NCBI GenBank assembly: GCA_903958265.1
Contig: CAJBSQ010000691.1
Location: 1 to 7,351 of the forward strand
Direction of reading: 5' to 3'
DNA from: an uncultured Planctomycetaceae bacterium
GTDB taxonomy: Bacteria; Planctomycetota; Planctomycetia; Pirellulales; UBA1268
Length of the DNA: 7,351 bases
Shown one piece after another: positions 6,130 to 7,351 of the stretch; the first letter of the stretch is position 1; the number at the start of each line of letters is the position of its first letter. Both the position numbers and the translations under genes were made by a program. The notes beneath the pieces are model-generated. The model ran no database searches. It saw only the letters and a program-made list of their open reading frames with translations, and was not told where the DNA came from.

Positions 6130-7351
6130 ATGTCGACCCGCATTGCTCTCCACCACCGCACGGTCTACCGCTTCGACCGTGAGGTGGCGATCGGCCCGCA
6201 CACCGTCAGGCTGCGGCCGGCGCCCCACTGCCGCACGCGGGTGACCAGCTACTCGCTGAAGGTCGGCCCGGCGGAGCACTTCATCAACTGGCAGCAGGAT
6301 CCACAAGGAAACCACGTCGCCAGGGTCGTCTTTCCGAAGAAGTCGCGGGAACTCGTGCTGGAGGTCGGCCTGGTCGCCGACCTCGTCGCCATCAACGCGT
6401 TCGATTTCTTCCTCGATCCTGAGACGGAGGCCTTCCCGTTTCCCTACGATCCGGTGCTCACCAGCGAACTGGCGCCCTACCTCGTCGTGCCGGAGTCTGG
6501 CCCGCTCGTGGAGGCCCTGCTCACCGACTTTCGCCGCGCCTGGGCAACGCCGCGCGTGCGGACGATCGACATGCTCGTGGCGCTCAACGGAGCGGTGCGG
6601 GAGCGGGTCAGCTACGGCATCCGCATGGAGCCCGGCATCCAGTCACCCGAGGAGACGCTCCAACGTGCGAATGGGAGTTGCCGTGATTCTGCCTGGCTGC
6701 TCGTGACGCTGCTCCGCCGGCTCGGCATCGCGGCCCGATTCTGCTCCGGCTACCTGGTGCAACTCGCTCCCGACGTCGCTCCGCTCGACGGCCCTGCCGG
6801 CCCGACCAGCGACTTCACCGATCTGCATGCGTGGACGGAAGCCTTCCTACCGGGCGCTGGCTGGGTGGGCTTTGATCCGACCAGCGGCCTGCTCGCTGCG
6901 GAAGGCCACCTGCCGCTGGCGGCCACACCCGATCCGGCGAGCGCTGCCCCGGTCACCGGGGCGACCGACCCGTGCGTGAGCGACTTCTGCGTGGAGATGC
7001 GGGTGGAACGGCTGGAGGAATCGCCGCGCACCACACGGCCCCTGAGCGACGAGCAGTGGCGGCGGATCCTGGCCCTCGGCGACGAGGTGGATGTGGCGCT
7101 GCTGACGGGCGATGTTCGCCTGACCTGCGGCGGTGAGCCGACGTATGTGTCGATCGATGATGGCGACAGTCCGGAGTGGAACATCGCGGCCCTCGGCGAC
7201 GACAAACGGATCCGGGCTGGCACGCTCGCGCGGCGGCTGCTCGATCGGCTTGCTCCAGGGGGCGTGCTGCTGGAATCGCAGGGGAAGTGGTATCCCGGAG
7301 AGCCACTGCCCCGCTGGGCGCTCGAGCTGGTGTGGCGTGAAGACGATCGGC
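6130..7351 (+). CDS. Transglutaminase-like protein fused to DUF2126, cut by right edge
   Basis: The frame is open from ATG 6130 to the window edge (407 residues), so the 3' part is missing; full-length relatives with this architecture are about 1,100 residues. Residues 1-about 100 are the bacterial transglutaminase N-terminal beta domain (IALHHRTVYRFDREVAIGPH, 5-24; FINWQQDPQGNHVARVVFP, 51-69). The transglutaminase core has its full triad: Cys184 in NGSCRDSAWLL, His233 in DFTDLHAWTEAFLPGAGW, and Asp249 in GFDPTSG. DUF2126 begins near 305: DEQWRRILALGDEVD (307-321), GDVRLTCGGEPTYVSIDD (327-344), SQGKWYPGEPLPRWAL (383-398). It probably cleaves or rearranges peptide or amide bonds in the cassette pathway; this fold also includes peptidases, so transglutamination itself is unproven. 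No signal peptide. No Shine-Dalgarno is seen, but the 12-base gap implies cotranscription with the alpha-E gene. Confidence 0.94.
   Translation, partial: MSTRIALHHRTVYRFDREVAIGPHTVRLRPAPHCRTRVTSYSLKVGPAEHFINWQQDPQGNHVARVVFPKKSRELVLEVGLVADLVAINAFDFFLDPETEAFPFPYDPVLTSELAPYLVVPESGPLVEALLTDFRRAWATPRVRTIDMLVALNGAVRERVSYGIRMEPGIQSPEETLQRANGSCRDSAWLLVTLLRRLGIAARFCSGYLVQLAPDVAPLDGPAGPTSDFTDLHAWTEAFLPGAGWVGFDPTSGLLAAEGHLPLAATPDPASAAPVTGATDPCVSDFCVEMRVERLEESPRTTRPLSDEQWRRILALGDEVDVALLTGDVRLTCGGEPTYVSIDDGDSPEWNIAALGDDKRIRAGTLARRLLDRLAPGGVLLESQGKWYPGEPLPRWALELVWREDDR

Noticed and set aside
4969..6315. Minus-strand open frame of 448 codons, and 4112-5086 on the same strand
   Set aside because: Antisense to the ATP-grasp and alpha-E genes, whose proteins match known families along their whole length. 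The open frames result from GC-rich codon bias.
1..7351. CRISPR array, insertion sequence, tRNA or rRNA gene
   Set aside because: I saw no regularly spaced repeats, transposase motifs, terminal inverted repeats or tRNA-like cloverleaf; nearly all of the window is accounted for by five protein genes.

Overview
This is a GC-rich bacterial window that most likely comes from a planctomycete. The clues are a Ser/Thr kinase with the phylum's typical N-terminal 'LT-FQ-LL-G' segment, a large secreted TIM-barrel-like protein, and starts that mostly lack a Shine-Dalgarno sequence. The assignment rests on protein style and recall, not on a search. The strong codon bias leaves many long shadow frames. 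Both edge genes are cut by the window.

Layout. (1) Positions 1-1835, minus strand: the N-terminal 611 residues of an exported protein with a beta-rich domain and a glycoside-hydrolase-like barrel that appears to have lost its acid/base motif. (2) Positions 1836-2017: a divergent intergenic region with an imperfect 30-bp inverted repeat, a very strong plus-strand Shine-Dalgarno sequence in front of a 12-codon minigene, and a repeated 11-mer. (3) Positions 2018-3490, plus strand: a Hanks-type kinase fused to a degenerate receiver domain. (4) Positions 3491-3658: a leader with a plausible promoter and a strong stem-loop. (5) Positions 3659 to beyond 7351, plus strand: three tightly packed genes encoding a circularly permuted ATP-grasp protein, an alpha-E protein, and a transglutaminase-like protein fused to DUF2126 (cut by the right edge).

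How the genes work together. The last three genes form a widespread conserved bacterial cassette (COG2308, COG2307, COG1305/COG4196). Comparative genomics has predicted that it makes or modifies peptides: an ATP-grasp ligase forms an amide bond, alpha-E is a helical partner, and the transglutaminase fold acts as a peptidase or amide transferase. To my knowledge the substrate is not established. The kinase lies just upstream in the same direction but is separated by 168 bases with its own promoter-like signal, so a functional link is only a hypothesis. The most unusual items are the kinase/pseudo-receiver fusion, the barrel protein with an altered catalytic motif, and the structured leader regions.
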